DNA from: Candidatus Aphodomonas merdavium | GTDB taxonomy: Bacteria; Bacillota; Clostridia; Christensenellales; Aristaeellaceae | Direction: 5' to 3' | NCBI GenBank assembly: GCA_018715585.1 | Contig: DVLH01000270.1 | Span: 1-22,809, forward strand | DNA: 22,809 bases | Part shown: piece after piece, positions 6,696-13,680 of the stretch | How positions within the stretch are numbered: the stretch's first letter is position 1 | Layout of the letters: each line of letters begins with the position of its first letter | Notes under the pieces: model-generated | What the model saw: the letters and a program-made list of their open reading frames with translations, nothing else | The model's database searches: none | What the model was told of the DNA's origin: nothing | Position numbers and translations under genes: made by a program

Positions 6696-9253
6696 GTTAT
6701 CCCAGGGAAATGGCGGGCCTGCGCCAATGGATCTGCTGGCGCTTGGAGCCCGACCCCAAGAGCGACAAGCCTCGCAAGGTGCCCTATGATCCCAAGACGG
6801 GCCGCAAGGCGTCCTCCACCAATCCGCAGACTTGGGCGACGCTTGACGAGGCGATGGACGCGCGGACGAAGTACCTGTTTACTGGCGTCGGCTTTGTCTT
6901 TACGGAGGCGGGCGGCATCGTGGGCGTGGACATCGACCATTGCCGCAATGAGGATGGCACGTTTACCGAAACCGCGCAGGCCATACTGGACAAATATCCT
7001 TCCTACACGGAAATCTCGCCCTCGGGCGCAGGCTTGCACATCTTCTATCGTGGCGAAATGCCCGGCAAGGGCAACAAGAACAGTACAACGGGCGTGGAGA
7101 TGTATGCGTCGGCGCGCTACTTCACCATGACCGGCAATCGGCTGGAGGGCACGCCCGAGGCCATCGCCGACGGCGCGCAGGCCCTGCTGTGGATTCACGA
7201 GAACTACATTGCCAAGAAGAAGGCAGGTCGCAAGGCCAAGGTAAAGAAGGCTGCCCGCACCGTTGCACTCACCGACGAGCAGGTATTGGAGAAGGCCGCC
7301 GCCTCGCAGAATGGCGAGGAATTCACCGCTTTGTGGGAGGGACGCTGGGACGGAAAATTCGGAAGCCAATCCGAGGCTGATTTGTCGCTCTGCTGCTCGC
7401 TGGCCTTCTGGACGGGCAAGAACAAGGAACAGATGGATAGGTTGTTCCGGCAATCCAAGCTGTTCCGCGAAAAATGGGACAAGGTACACCATGCCGATGG
7501 CGCGACCTACGGCGAGGAAACCTTGGAGCAGGCCATCCAGCGCACCGAACAGGTCTATTCGCCGGGCGGCGAACTGGGCCTGTATGAAGCCAACGGACGG
7601 TATTACCGGGAGCGCGGCGAGAACGTCTATGCGCTGACCAATTTCGTGGTGCATCCGTTGGAAATGATTGTGGCTGAGGATGAAACGCAGATGACCTGCG
7701 ATGCCGTGACCATGTACGGCGAAACCTTCCGTCTGACGTTCATGACCTCTGACTTCGCCTCGGCGCAGAAGTTCAAGGCCGTCCTCAATAGGCGCACTAT
7801 TTCCCTTTCCTACATGGGCAGCGACGGCGATTTGGAGATATTGAAATCTTACCTCGCCGGGTTGGAATGGCAGGTGCGATATGGCGTGAAGGCGTTGGGC
7901 CTCCATGAGCGTGATGGTCGCTGGGTATTCGTTGACAAGCAGAAGTCCGTCATGGCAGGCGGCGAGATTGTGCCGGATATGGTGCAACTGGAGAAGTACG
8001 CCTCCATTGCTACGGAACTGCCCGGTCATGCGTCCATTACGCAAGCGCAGTTGGCTGACATTGGCCAAACACTACTGGACTACAACGAAGCCGCTAAAAC
8101 GGTGACGGTGCTGGCTTGGAGTGCTGGATGCTTTGTCAAGGAAATCCTCCGGTCGCTGGACATCAAATACCCGCATTTGTTTCTGATTGGTGAGGCGGGC
8201 AGCGGCAAGTCAACGACGATGGAGCGTGTGATTCTGCCCCTGTTCGGACGAAAGAAAGTGATTGCTGCTCCGCAGATTACCGCCTTTACGCTTCTGAAGG
8301 ATGCCGCCTCCAGCAATTTGTTCCCGCAGGTGTTGGATGAATTCAAGCCGTCGAAGATCGACAGGGTGAGGCTGCCGATTCTGTATAACCATTTCCGTGA
8401 TAGCTATGACGGCCATGAGGGTGTTCGTGGACGCGCGGATCAGTCGCAGGTATCCTATATGCTGCTGGCTCCCTTAGCCGTGGCGGGCGAGGAATCTCCG
8501 GACGAACCTTCGGTGCGTGAACGTATCCTCGAACTCCTTTTCAGCAAAAAGGACTTAAAGAATCCGGCATCCCGACTGGCCATCGGCAAGCTCTCCATGA
8601 ATAAGGATACCCTGACCGCTTTGGGTCGTGGCCTGCTGGATACGGTGCTGACGGTCAACACGGCGACGGTGAAGCAATGGTTTGAGGAATCCGCTTCGAT
8701 GTTCAGAACGACGCTGCCCTCCCGCGTGGTCAATAATCTTACTTGCTGCATGACGGGGCTAAAACTTCTGGAAGCGCTTTGTAACCGTCTCGGTCTCGCA
8801 TGGGGACAGGTATTCAGCATCAGCATGGACGCCTGTGCCAAGTATCTGGATTATGGCGTTACGCATTACTTGCTGGACGGCGGCGATACCAATAAGAGCG
8901 TCATTGAATTGTCGCTGGAGGTCATTGATCGTATGGGCCTCACCAACGACGAGTGCAGGATGTTGGAGGACGGAAACATCGCCATCCATTTCCGAAGCGC
9001 ATATGACCGTTTTACACAGTACCGCCGCGACCATGCAATCACGGGCGAATGCCTTGCCTATGCGCAATTTATGAAGCAGCTCCGCAAATCTGACCTTTAC
9101 ATCGAGGACAGAACGGTCCGCTTCGGGGATAATCCGAAAAAGGGAATTATCCTGAATTATCCGCTAATCCGCCAGCGTTGCGACGTTGAGGGCTTTCTTC
9201 AATCACAAATTGAGCCTCTTACTTGTAACCAAAATACCCTTGTAACCTCGTGA
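6689..9253 (+). CDS. NrS-1-like primase-polymerase/AAA+ helicase
   Basis: AGGAG (6677-6681) is 7 bases before ATG 6689. The 854-aa protein has an N-terminal archaeo-eukaryotic-type primase-polymerase domain (~1-180): LRQWICWRLEPDPKSDKPRK, the catalytic GVDIDHC (D81, D83, H84), SPSGAGLHIFYRG, and RYFTMTGNRLEG. A helix-bundle domain follows (SEADLSLCCSLAFW, ...FRQSKLFREKWDKVH), as in NrS-1 polymerase and relatives. The C-terminal half is a P-loop helicase: Walker A GEAGSGKST (501-509), Walker-B-like PQVLDEFKPS, and an arginine-rich segment (EPSVRERILELLF). It would prime and unwind DNA for the polymerase at 4358. A stand-alone primase is absent from this window, consistent with fusion. It ends without overlap, followed by a 125-base gap. 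Confidence 0.9.
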   Translation: MVSYPREMAGLRQWICWRLEPDPKSDKPRKVPYDPKTGRKASSTNPQTWATLDEAMDARTKYLFTGVGFVFTEAGGIVGVDIDHCRNEDGTFTETAQAILDKYPSYTEISPSGAGLHIFYRGEMPGKGNKNSTTGVEMYASARYFTMTGNRLEGTPEAIADGAQALLWIHENYIAKKKAGRKAKVKKAARTVALTDEQVLEKAAASQNGEEFTALWEGRWDGKFGSQSEADLSLCCSLAFWTGKNKEQMDRLFRQSKLFREKWDKVHHADGATYGEETLEQAIQRTEQVYSPGGELGLYEANGRYYRERGENVYALTNFVVHPLEMIVAEDETQMTCDAVTMYGETFRLTFMTSDFASAQKFKAVLNRRTISLSYMGSDGDLEILKSYLAGLEWQVRYGVKALGLHERDGRWVFVDKQKSVMAGGEIVPDMVQLEKYASIATELPGHASITQAQLADIGQTLLDYNEAAKTVTVLAWSAGCFVKEILRSLDIKYPHLFLIGEAGSGKSTTMERVILPLFGRKKVIAAPQITAFTLLKDAASSNLFPQVLDEFKPSKIDRVRLPILYNHFRDSYDGHEGVRGRADQSQVSYMLLAPLAVAGEESPDEPSVRERILELLFSKKDLKNPASRLAIGKLSMNKDTLTALGRGLLDTVLTVNTATVKQWFEESASMFRTTLPSRVVNNLTCCMTGLKLLEALCNRLGLAWGQVFSISMDACAKYLDYGVTHYLLDGGDTNKSVIELSLEVIDRMGLTNDECRMLEDGNIAIHFRSAYDRFTQYRRDHAITGECLAYAQFMKQLRKSDLYIEDRTVRFGDNPKKGIILNYPLIRQRCDVEGFLQSQIEPLTCNQNTLVTS

Positions 9254-9287
9254 TTTAGATATACAGAGCTACGCGGAAAACTTTTCT

Positions 9288-9319
9288 CGCGTATGCGCAC
9301 GCGCACGCACATGCGCGTA
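9288..9319. other. 32-bp perfect alternating pyrimidine-purine tract (Z-DNA-prone)
   Basis: Sixteen consecutive pyrimidine-purine steps (CG, CG, TA, TG, CG, CA and so on, mostly CG, CA and TG) run without interruption in the gap between the primase and VRR-NUC genes. The same segment holds a 7-bp inverted repeat, ACGCGCA (9299-9305) with TGCGCGT (9312-9318), loop of 6. It could adopt Z-DNA or a cruciform under negative supercoiling. No gene is seen in 9254-9378. Confidence 0.8.
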
Positions 9320-9378
9320 AATAGGCGCACCTCTCTTTCAGGAGGGTTACTCCCCATAAAACGGTTACGGAGGTACAG

Positions 9379-9669
9379 ATGGCTGAACGAGATATTGTGG
9401 CCGCAATCCAGCGGTTGCTCAAGAAAACGCCGAATTGCTTCTCATGGAAGGAACACGGCGGAATGTATGGGACGGCAGGCATCCCGGATATCATTGCCTG
9501 CATTCGCGGAAGGTTCGTGGCCTTCGAGGTCAAGACCGAAACAGGAAAGCTGTCCCGGCTGCAGGAGGCCACGCTGGGCTGGATCAGGGATGCCGGAGGG
9601 AAGGCGTACATGGTGAGATCGGCGGCGGAGGTTGCCGCGATCATAAAGGAAATGGAGGTGGCAGGCTGA
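9379..9669 (+). CDS. VRR-NUC domain nuclease (Holliday-junction-resolvase type)
   Basis: CGGAGG (9368-9373) is 5 bases before ATG 9379. The 96-aa protein is a complete minimal VRR-NUC of the PD-(D/E)XK superfamily: an N-terminal helix with E4 (MAERDIVAAIQ), GTAGIPDIIACIRGRFVAFEVKTETGK with catalytic D and ExK, and the terminal helix RLQEATLGWIRDAGGKAYMV. Known stand-alone phage relatives cut branched DNA structures, so it probably processes replication or recombination intermediates before packaging. The last base overlaps the next start. Confidence 0.93.
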   Translation: MAERDIVAAIQRLLKKTPNCFSWKEHGGMYGTAGIPDIIACIRGRFVAFEVKTETGKLSRLQEATLGWIRDAGGKAYMVRSAAEVAAIIKEMEVAG

Positions 9670-10124
9670 TGGATTTGAATCCGGCTGTTAAGGATACCAT
9701 GGAATTCCTGGGCCGGGTGCGCAAGCTCCGGAATGGGATTGAGAATAAAATGCTGCGGGTCGAAACGCTGCGGGATATGGCGACCGGTACGACGGCGGCG
9801 GTCTCCGATATGCCGCGCAGCGATTCCCCGAATCTGCAGCGGATGGAAGCGGTGCTGTGCAAGGTGGCCGATCTTGAAAGCGAAATCGCCCGGGATCAGG
9901 CCGCGATGGAAACGGCCAGGGCGGAGATCACGGCGGCATTGAGTGAGTTGGAGGACTACCGGGAGCAGCAGGCGTTGTATGGACGGTTCGTGGAATGCAA
10001 TGGGTGGGCGGCCATTGCGAAGGAGTGCGGGTTCCATATTCGGACGGTGCAGAGGCGACTGGATGCCGGGATCGAACATCTGGCAGCGCTGATGGAAGGG
10101 AGGTTGCCGCATGGACAGGAATAA
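9669..10124 (+). CDS. Sigma-70 region 4-like late regulator (DUF1492/ArpU-like)
   Basis: GGAGG (9654-9658) precedes ATG 9669, which overlaps the VRR-NUC stop. The 151-aa product is mostly helical with a long coiled middle (ADLESEIARDQAAMETARAE, ALSELEDYREQQ). It ends in a helix-turn-helix resembling sigma region 4: GWAAIAKECGFHIRTVQRRL. Proteins of this size and position, just before HNH and terminase genes in Firmicute phages (DUF1492, ArpU, RinA types), activate late transcription. That role fits the neighbours but rests on position and the HTH. It overlaps the next gene by 14 bp. Confidence 0.78.
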   Translation: MDLNPAVKDTMEFLGRVRKLRNGIENKMLRVETLRDMATGTTAAVSDMPRSDSPNLQRMEAVLCKVADLESEIARDQAAMETARAEITAALSELEDYREQQALYGRFVECNGWAAIAKECGFHIRTVQRRLDAGIEHLAALMEGRLPHGQE

Positions 10125-10338
10125 GCTGGTATCCGACACGGCCTGCCAGGGTTGCCGTCATTATGGATACTTCGATCCCAATACGCGCTGCTGCAACTAT
10201 TGCTATGATACCGGGAATGTGAGGCCGCGCGGGGAGATGCCTGCCCAATGCTCTGTGAAGGTGTGCGGGAGCCGGACGGGATACATCATGAGGCTTGTGA
10301 AGGACGGACTGCCCGCGCCGAAAATATTGTCGCACTGA
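10111..10338 (+). CDS. 75-aa Cys-rich zinc-ribbon-like small protein
   Basis: GGGAGG (10098-10103) is 7 bases before ATG 10111, inside the end of the preceding gene. The product contains CQGCRHYG, RCCNYCYDTG, then CSVKVCG: two CxxC-type pairs plus further Cys. That is enough for one or two zinc sites. The C-terminal part is basic (RTGYIMRLVKDG). Function unknown; small zinc-finger proteins at this place in phages may assist late regulation or packaging. Confidence 0.72.
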   Translation: MDRNKLVSDTACQGCRHYGYFDPNTRCCNYCYDTGNVRPRGEMPAQCSVKVCGSRTGYIMRLVKDGLPAPKILSH

Positions 10339-10406
10339 TACCGCATCGATGCCGCTTGCATGCCGCACCGGATCAGGCATATAATGTATCATAGAGAAAT
10401 CGGGAT

Positions 10407-10438
10407 GAGGGCCACGGGCGAAAACGCCTGCTGCCCTC
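10407..10438 (+). promoter_or_regulatory. Two-stem hairpin upstream of the HNH gene
   Basis: GAGGGC (10407-10412) pairs with GCCCTC (10433-10438). Inside it CGGGCG (10415-10420) pairs with CGCCTG (10425-10430) around an AAAA loop. It ends only six bases before TGGAGG (10445-10450) of the HNH gene and has no real T-run, so it is more likely a leader structure than a terminator. Confidence 0.5.
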
Positions 10439-10455
10439 TTGCTATGGAGGCGGCA

Positions 10456-10848
10456 ATGCCAAGGAAACCAAAGAAACCCTGTCGGTATCCCGGCTGTCCG
10501 AATCTGACCGACGAATCTTACTGCCCGGATCACAAACGGCTGGTCGCCTCCCGGTACAACCGATATGAGCGGACGCCAGAAATGAAGCAGAGGTACAACG
10601 GCGTGTGGCCAGCCGTCCGGCGCAGGTATATTGCAGCGCATCCGCTCTGCGAGGTCTGTAGGTGCGAGGGCCGGATCATGGCGGCACAGGAAGTGCACCA
10701 CATCATTCCGCTGGCAGAAGGCGGCACCCATGATGAGGACAACCTCATGGCGCTGTGCAAGTCCTGCCATTCAAGGATTACCGCCAAGGAAGGCGGGCGC
10801 TGGAGCAGGAACGAGCGCTCCTCAGGGACCTCCAAAATCTCTAAATGA
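10456..10848 (+). CDS. HNH endonuclease, packaging-associated
   Basis: TGGAGG (10445-10450) is 5 bases before ATG 10456; the longer in-frame opening runs through the hairpin and is rejected. The 130-aa product has an N-terminal zinc knuckle (CRYPGCPNLTDESYCPDH) and a classical HNH: CEVCRCEGR, then EVHHIIPLAEGG, DNLMALCKSCHSRIT. These supply the His pair, the Asn and the zinc Cys of the beta-beta-alpha-metal site. In HK97-like cos phages an HNH protein encoded next to the small terminase is needed with TerL for specific cos cleavage. Its position 98 bases before TerS fits that role. Confidence 0.93.
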   Translation: MPRKPKKPCRYPGCPNLTDESYCPDHKRLVASRYNRYERTPEMKQRYNGVWPAVRRRYIAAHPLCEVCRCEGRIMAAQEVHHIIPLAEGGTHDEDNLMALCKSCHSRITAKEGGRWSRNERSSGTSKISK

Positions 10849-10946
10849 ATGACCACACATAGCGGGGCCGCCCCTTCGCGTGAATTTTCGCGCTTTCAAA
10901 AGGGGTATATAGGCTCTGCCTTTCTTTGTCCTCAGGAGGTGAAATC
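10849..10946. other. HNH-TerS intergenic region, candidate cos
   Basis: The 98-base gap holds a GGGGCCGCCCC palindrome-like block, then CGCG-TGAATTTT-CGCG and an AAAAGGGG run before the TerS ribosome site. No gene is seen. In HK97-type phages the HNH-TerS boundary often carries cos, and the short GC-rich palindromes plus AT stretch are compatible with it. This is inference from position. Confidence 0.35.
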
Positions 10947-11492
10947 ATGGCAAACGGACAGGGCGGCGCGCGCATTGGCGCAGGCCGCAAGAAAAAGGCG
11001 CTGGCCGATAACATAGCCGAGGGCAATCCAGGCAAGCGCAAACTGACCGTGCTGGACTTCACCGATTCTGCCGCAGACCTCGAAGGCCAGTCCATGCCGC
11101 CGCCCAAGGCATACCTTGCCGCCAAACAGAAGAACGGCAAGGACCTGCTGGCGGTCGAGGTATATGAGGAGACGTGGAAATGGCTGGCTGAGCGAAATTG
11201 CGCCCACCTGCTTCCGACGCAGATTCTGGAGCAGTACGCGATGGCGATCTCCCGCTGGATACAATGCGAGGAATGCATCACCGAGTATGGTTTTCTGGCA
11301 AAGCATCCGACGACGGGCAATGCGATTCCGTCGCCCTATGTATCTATGAGCCAGAGCTTTTCCAAACAGGCCAACAACCTGTGGTATCAGATTTATCAGG
11401 TCGTGCGCGAAAACTGCTCTGTGGAATACAAGGGAGCCACACCTCATGACGACATGATGGAGCGCCTGCTTTCAGCCAGGCGGGGAGGTTAA
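10947..11492 (+). CDS. Terminase small subunit, P27 family
   Basis: CAGGAGGTG before ATG 10947 gives a strong site, spacing about 7. The 181-aa protein opens with ANGQGGARIGAGRKKK, the G-x-GRKxK start typical of phage terminase small subunits. PGKRKLTVLDF and the helical core (YEETWKWLAERNCAHLLP, QILEQYAMAISRWIQCEECI) are P27-like. The C-terminal QSFSKQANNLWYQIYQVVREN is also typical. It would recognise the packaging site and recruit TerL. Unusually, the TerL gene is 6 kb downstream rather than next to it. Confidence 0.88.
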   Translation: MANGQGGARIGAGRKKKALADNIAEGNPGKRKLTVLDFTDSAADLEGQSMPPPKAYLAAKQKNGKDLLAVEVYEETWKWLAERNCAHLLPTQILEQYAMAISRWIQCEECITEYGFLAKHPTTGNAIPSPYVSMSQSFSKQANNLWYQIYQVVRENCSVEYKGATPHDDMMERLLSARRGG

Positions 11493-11495
11493 ACC

Positions 11496-12086
11496 GTGAA
11501 CATACAAAACATACCTTTGACTGACATTCACCCTTACGCGCGAAACCCGCGCAAGAACGACGAAGCGGTCAGGAGCGTCGCCGCCAGCATCCGGGAGTTC
11601 GGCTTCCTCGTGCCGCTGGTCGTTGACGCCAACCATGAAATCGTGGCCGGGCACACCCGCTATAAGGCGGCGCAGTCCCTCGGGCTGAAGGAGGTGCCCT
11701 GCGTCATTGCGGAGGAACTGACCGACGAGCAGATCAAGGCATTCCGCCTGGCGGACAACAAGGTCGGAGAACTCGCCTCGTGGGACATGGATCTTCTGCC
11801 GCTGGAATTGGCGGACATCCAGCTGCCCATGGCCGACTTCGGCTTCGAGGTTATTTCCGACGAGGATTTCTCGGAGAATTTCACCCTTGATGCCGGAGAG
11901 AAAAAGCCCTTTCAGCAGATTTCGATCACCGTCCATGACGAGCAGGCCAAGCTCATCTTGGCGGCGATCAAGTACGTCTACGACCACAAGGCCGTAACGG
12001 AGACGTTTACCAACGAAAACCACAACGGCAACGGGCTGTACGAGGTCGTCCGTGAATGGGCGGCCATGAAGCAGATGAAGGTGTGA
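11496..12086 (+). CDS. ParB/Srx-like N-terminal domain protein, no methyltransferase attached
   Basis: GGGGAGG (11482-11488) is 7 bases before the GTG start at 11496. Residues ~1-100 form a ParB/sulfiredoxin-type domain: IPLTDIHPYARNPRKND, SIREFGFLVPLVVD, and EIVAGHTRYKAAQSLGL with the GHxR nucleotide-binding motif. ADNKVGELASWD follows. The C-terminal ~70 residues (QQISITVHDEQAKLILAAIK, YEVVREWAAMKQMKV) are a separate domain seen in phage ParB-like proteins. In phages this domain is often fused to adenine methyltransferases; here it stands alone, directly before the two Mom-like genes. It may act as a DNA- or nucleotide-binding partner of the modification enzymes. Confidence 0.85.
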   Translation: MNIQNIPLTDIHPYARNPRKNDEAVRSVAASIREFGFLVPLVVDANHEIVAGHTRYKAAQSLGLKEVPCVIAEELTDEQIKAFRLADNKVGELASWDMDLLPLELADIQLPMADFGFEVISDEDFSENFTLDAGEKKPFQQISITVHDEQAKLILAAIKYVYDHKAVTETFTNENHNGNGLYEVVREWAAMKQMKV

Positions 12087-12088
12087 GC

Positions 12089-12856
12089 ATGGGCAGAGCC
12101 AAGGACATTACGATGAAGGTCATTCCCGGCAGCGTGGCCAACCCGTTCATCCGGGCGCATCACTACTCCGGGAAGGTCGTCAACAATTCCAAGCTGCACT
12201 TCGGCGTGTTTCTCGACGGCCAGCTGCATGGCGTTATGAGCTACGGTCCCTCGCTGGACAAGAGCAAGATCATCGGACTGGTGGAGGGAACCGGCTGGAA
12301 CGAGTTTCTAGAGCTCAACCGCATGGCGTTTGACAGCGTGCTGCCAAGAAACAGCGAAAGCCGGGCGATTTCGATGAGCATCCGGCTGCTGCGCAAATAT
12401 GCGCCGCAAGTGAAGTGGATCATTTCCTTCGCGGATGCCTGCTCCTGTGGGGACGGCACGATCTACCGGGCCAGCAATTTCGTATTGACGGGCATCAAGG
12501 AAAATCTGAACCTTGCCGAATTGCCCGACGGCACGCGCATACACAAAATGACGCTGGCCAGCAACCCCACCACGCCGCGCAAGGAGCTGGGTGGTCTGAC
12601 ATTCTTTGACGTGACCGGCGGCACCTACAATTTCAAGAAATACTTGGATTATGTGGGCGCAAAGCCCATTCCAGGTTTCCAATTGCGGTATATGTATTTC
12701 ATTGACCCTAGCTATCGAAAACGCCTGACCGTGCCCGAGATTCCATTTTCCAGAATCGATGAGATGGGAGCGGGCATGTACAAGGGAGAAAAGATTACGC
12801 TGGCTGCACGCCACACCAACAACGCTTCGGAGGATAACCACGATGGGAAAAGCTAA
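12089..12856 (+). CDS. Mom-like DNA adenine-modification protein, copy 1
   Basis: The gene starts at ATG 12089, 2 bases after the ParB stop, so the two are coupled. The 255-aa protein matches the phage Mom family (GNAT-like fold): FIRAHHYSG (H24, H25, Y26), LHFGVFLDGQLHGVMSYGPS, ELNRMAF, NSESRAIS, KWIISFADACSCGDGTIYRASNF (D116, Y126), and DGTRIHKM. The HHY pair and the FAD Asp sit where Mu Mom has residues implicated in iron binding. Mu Mom adds a methylcarbamoyl group to adenine N6 in phage DNA and blocks host restriction. A near-copy follows at 12843; I count about 57 differences in ~241 aligned residues. The two copies also share 29-base identical DNA stretches (12329-12357, 12443-12471). 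Confidence 0.85.
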   Translation: MGRAKDITMKVIPGSVANPFIRAHHYSGKVVNNSKLHFGVFLDGQLHGVMSYGPSLDKSKIIGLVEGTGWNEFLELNRMAFDSVLPRNSESRAISMSIRLLRKYAPQVKWIISFADACSCGDGTIYRASNFVLTGIKENLNLAELPDGTRIHKMTLASNPTTPRKELGGLTFFDVTGGTYNFKKYLDYVGAKPIPGFQLRYMYFIDPSYRKRLTVPEIPFSRIDEMGAGMYKGEKITLAARHTNNASEDNHDGKS

Positions 12857-13580
12857 GGACATTGTGCTCAAGGTAATTCCCGGCAACGTGGCAAATCCAT
12901 TTATCCGCGCGCACCACTATTCCGGCGGCGTGGTCGCTAACTCGTGCTTGCACTTTGGCGTATTCCTTGACGGACAACTACACGGCGTCATGAGCTACGG
13001 CCCCAGCATGAACAAACAGCAGATCATCGGCCTGGTGGAGGGGACCGGCTGGAACGAATTCCTCGAATTGAACCGCATGGCCTTTGACAGCGTGCTGCCA
13101 AGAAACAGCGAGAGCCGCGCGCTGTCGGTCAGCCTGCGCTTGATCCGCAAGTATGCGCCGCAGATCAAGTGGGTTATTTCCTTTGCGGACGCCTGTTCCT
13201 GTGGGGACGGCACGATCTACCGGGCGGCGAACTTTGTCCTGACAGGCATGAAGCCCAACGAAGCGTTGTGCATGTTGCCGGATGGAACCCGATTGCACAA
13301 AATGGTGCTGTCGGGAAATCCCACCACGCGACGCCCGGAACTGGGTGGCCGTTGCTACTTTGACATCACCGGAGGGCGCTTTGCATGGAAGAAATTCCTG
13401 CAAAAGACCGGCGCGAAACTTTTGGACGGCTGGCAGCTTCGCTATATCTATTTCATTGATCCCGGCTGTCGCAAAAAGCTCACCGTGTCCGAGATTCCCT
13501 TCTCACAGATCGACAAACTTGGAGCCGGAATGTACAAGGGCAGAAAAATTCCGCTGGCTGAAAGGCACGGCGAAAAATAG
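12843..13580 (+). CDS. Mom-like DNA adenine-modification protein, copy 2 (tandem paralogue)
   Basis: GGAGG (12829-12833) is 9 bases before ATG 12843, which overlaps copy 1 by 14 bp. The 245-aa product is about three-quarters identical to copy 1 and keeps HHYSG, FGVFLDGQLHGVMSYGPS, NSESRA, SFADACSCGDGTIYRAANF and YFIDPG. Differences cluster after residue ~135: the segment around KPNEALCMLPDG, the GRFAWKKFLQKTG stretch against TYNFKKYLDYVG, and a shorter tail. Both copies keep the putative catalytic residues, so neither looks like a pseudogene. They could form a heterodimer or differ in substrate or site. The pair lies between the stand-alone ParB and the ParB-methyltransferase. Confidence 0.85.
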   Translation: MGKAKDIVLKVIPGNVANPFIRAHHYSGGVVANSCLHFGVFLDGQLHGVMSYGPSMNKQQIIGLVEGTGWNEFLELNRMAFDSVLPRNSESRALSVSLRLIRKYAPQIKWVISFADACSCGDGTIYRAANFVLTGMKPNEALCMLPDGTRLHKMVLSGNPTTRRPELGGRCYFDITGGRFAWKKFLQKTGAKLLDGWQLRYIYFIDPGCRKKLTVSEIPFSQIDKLGAGMYKGRKIPLAERHGEK

Positions 13581-13611
13581 CAATGTGCGCGGATAGGCTA
13601 ACAGCAGACCG

Positions 13612-13629
13612 CCCGCCATTCCCGGCGGG
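13612..13629 (+). promoter_or_regulatory. GC-rich hairpin between Mom copy 2 and the ParB-methyltransferase
   Basis: CCCGCC (13612-13617) pairs with GGCGGG (13624-13629), loop of 6. A second weaker fold (GGTG-CGA-CACC, 13637-13647, within GGAGG...CCTCC) follows. There is no T-run. The 100-base gap contains no gene; these folds may limit read-through or stabilise mRNA. Confidence 0.45.
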
Positions 13630-13680
13630 AACCGGAGGTGCGACACCATCCTCCGCGCTCCAATAAGAAATGAGGCTCAT

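Noticed and set aside
6548..8068. Minus-strand open frame of 506 codons opposite the primase
   Set aside because: It is a shadow of the primase-helicase, whose motifs are clear, and it has no recognisable domain.
12759..12842. Longer N-terminus for Mom copy 2
   Set aside because: The extension is out-of-frame reading of Mom copy 1. ATG 12843 aligns exactly with the start of copy 1 and has GGAGG upstream.
13634..13654. GGAGG...CCTCC as a terminator
   Set aside because: The stem is short and no T-run follows.
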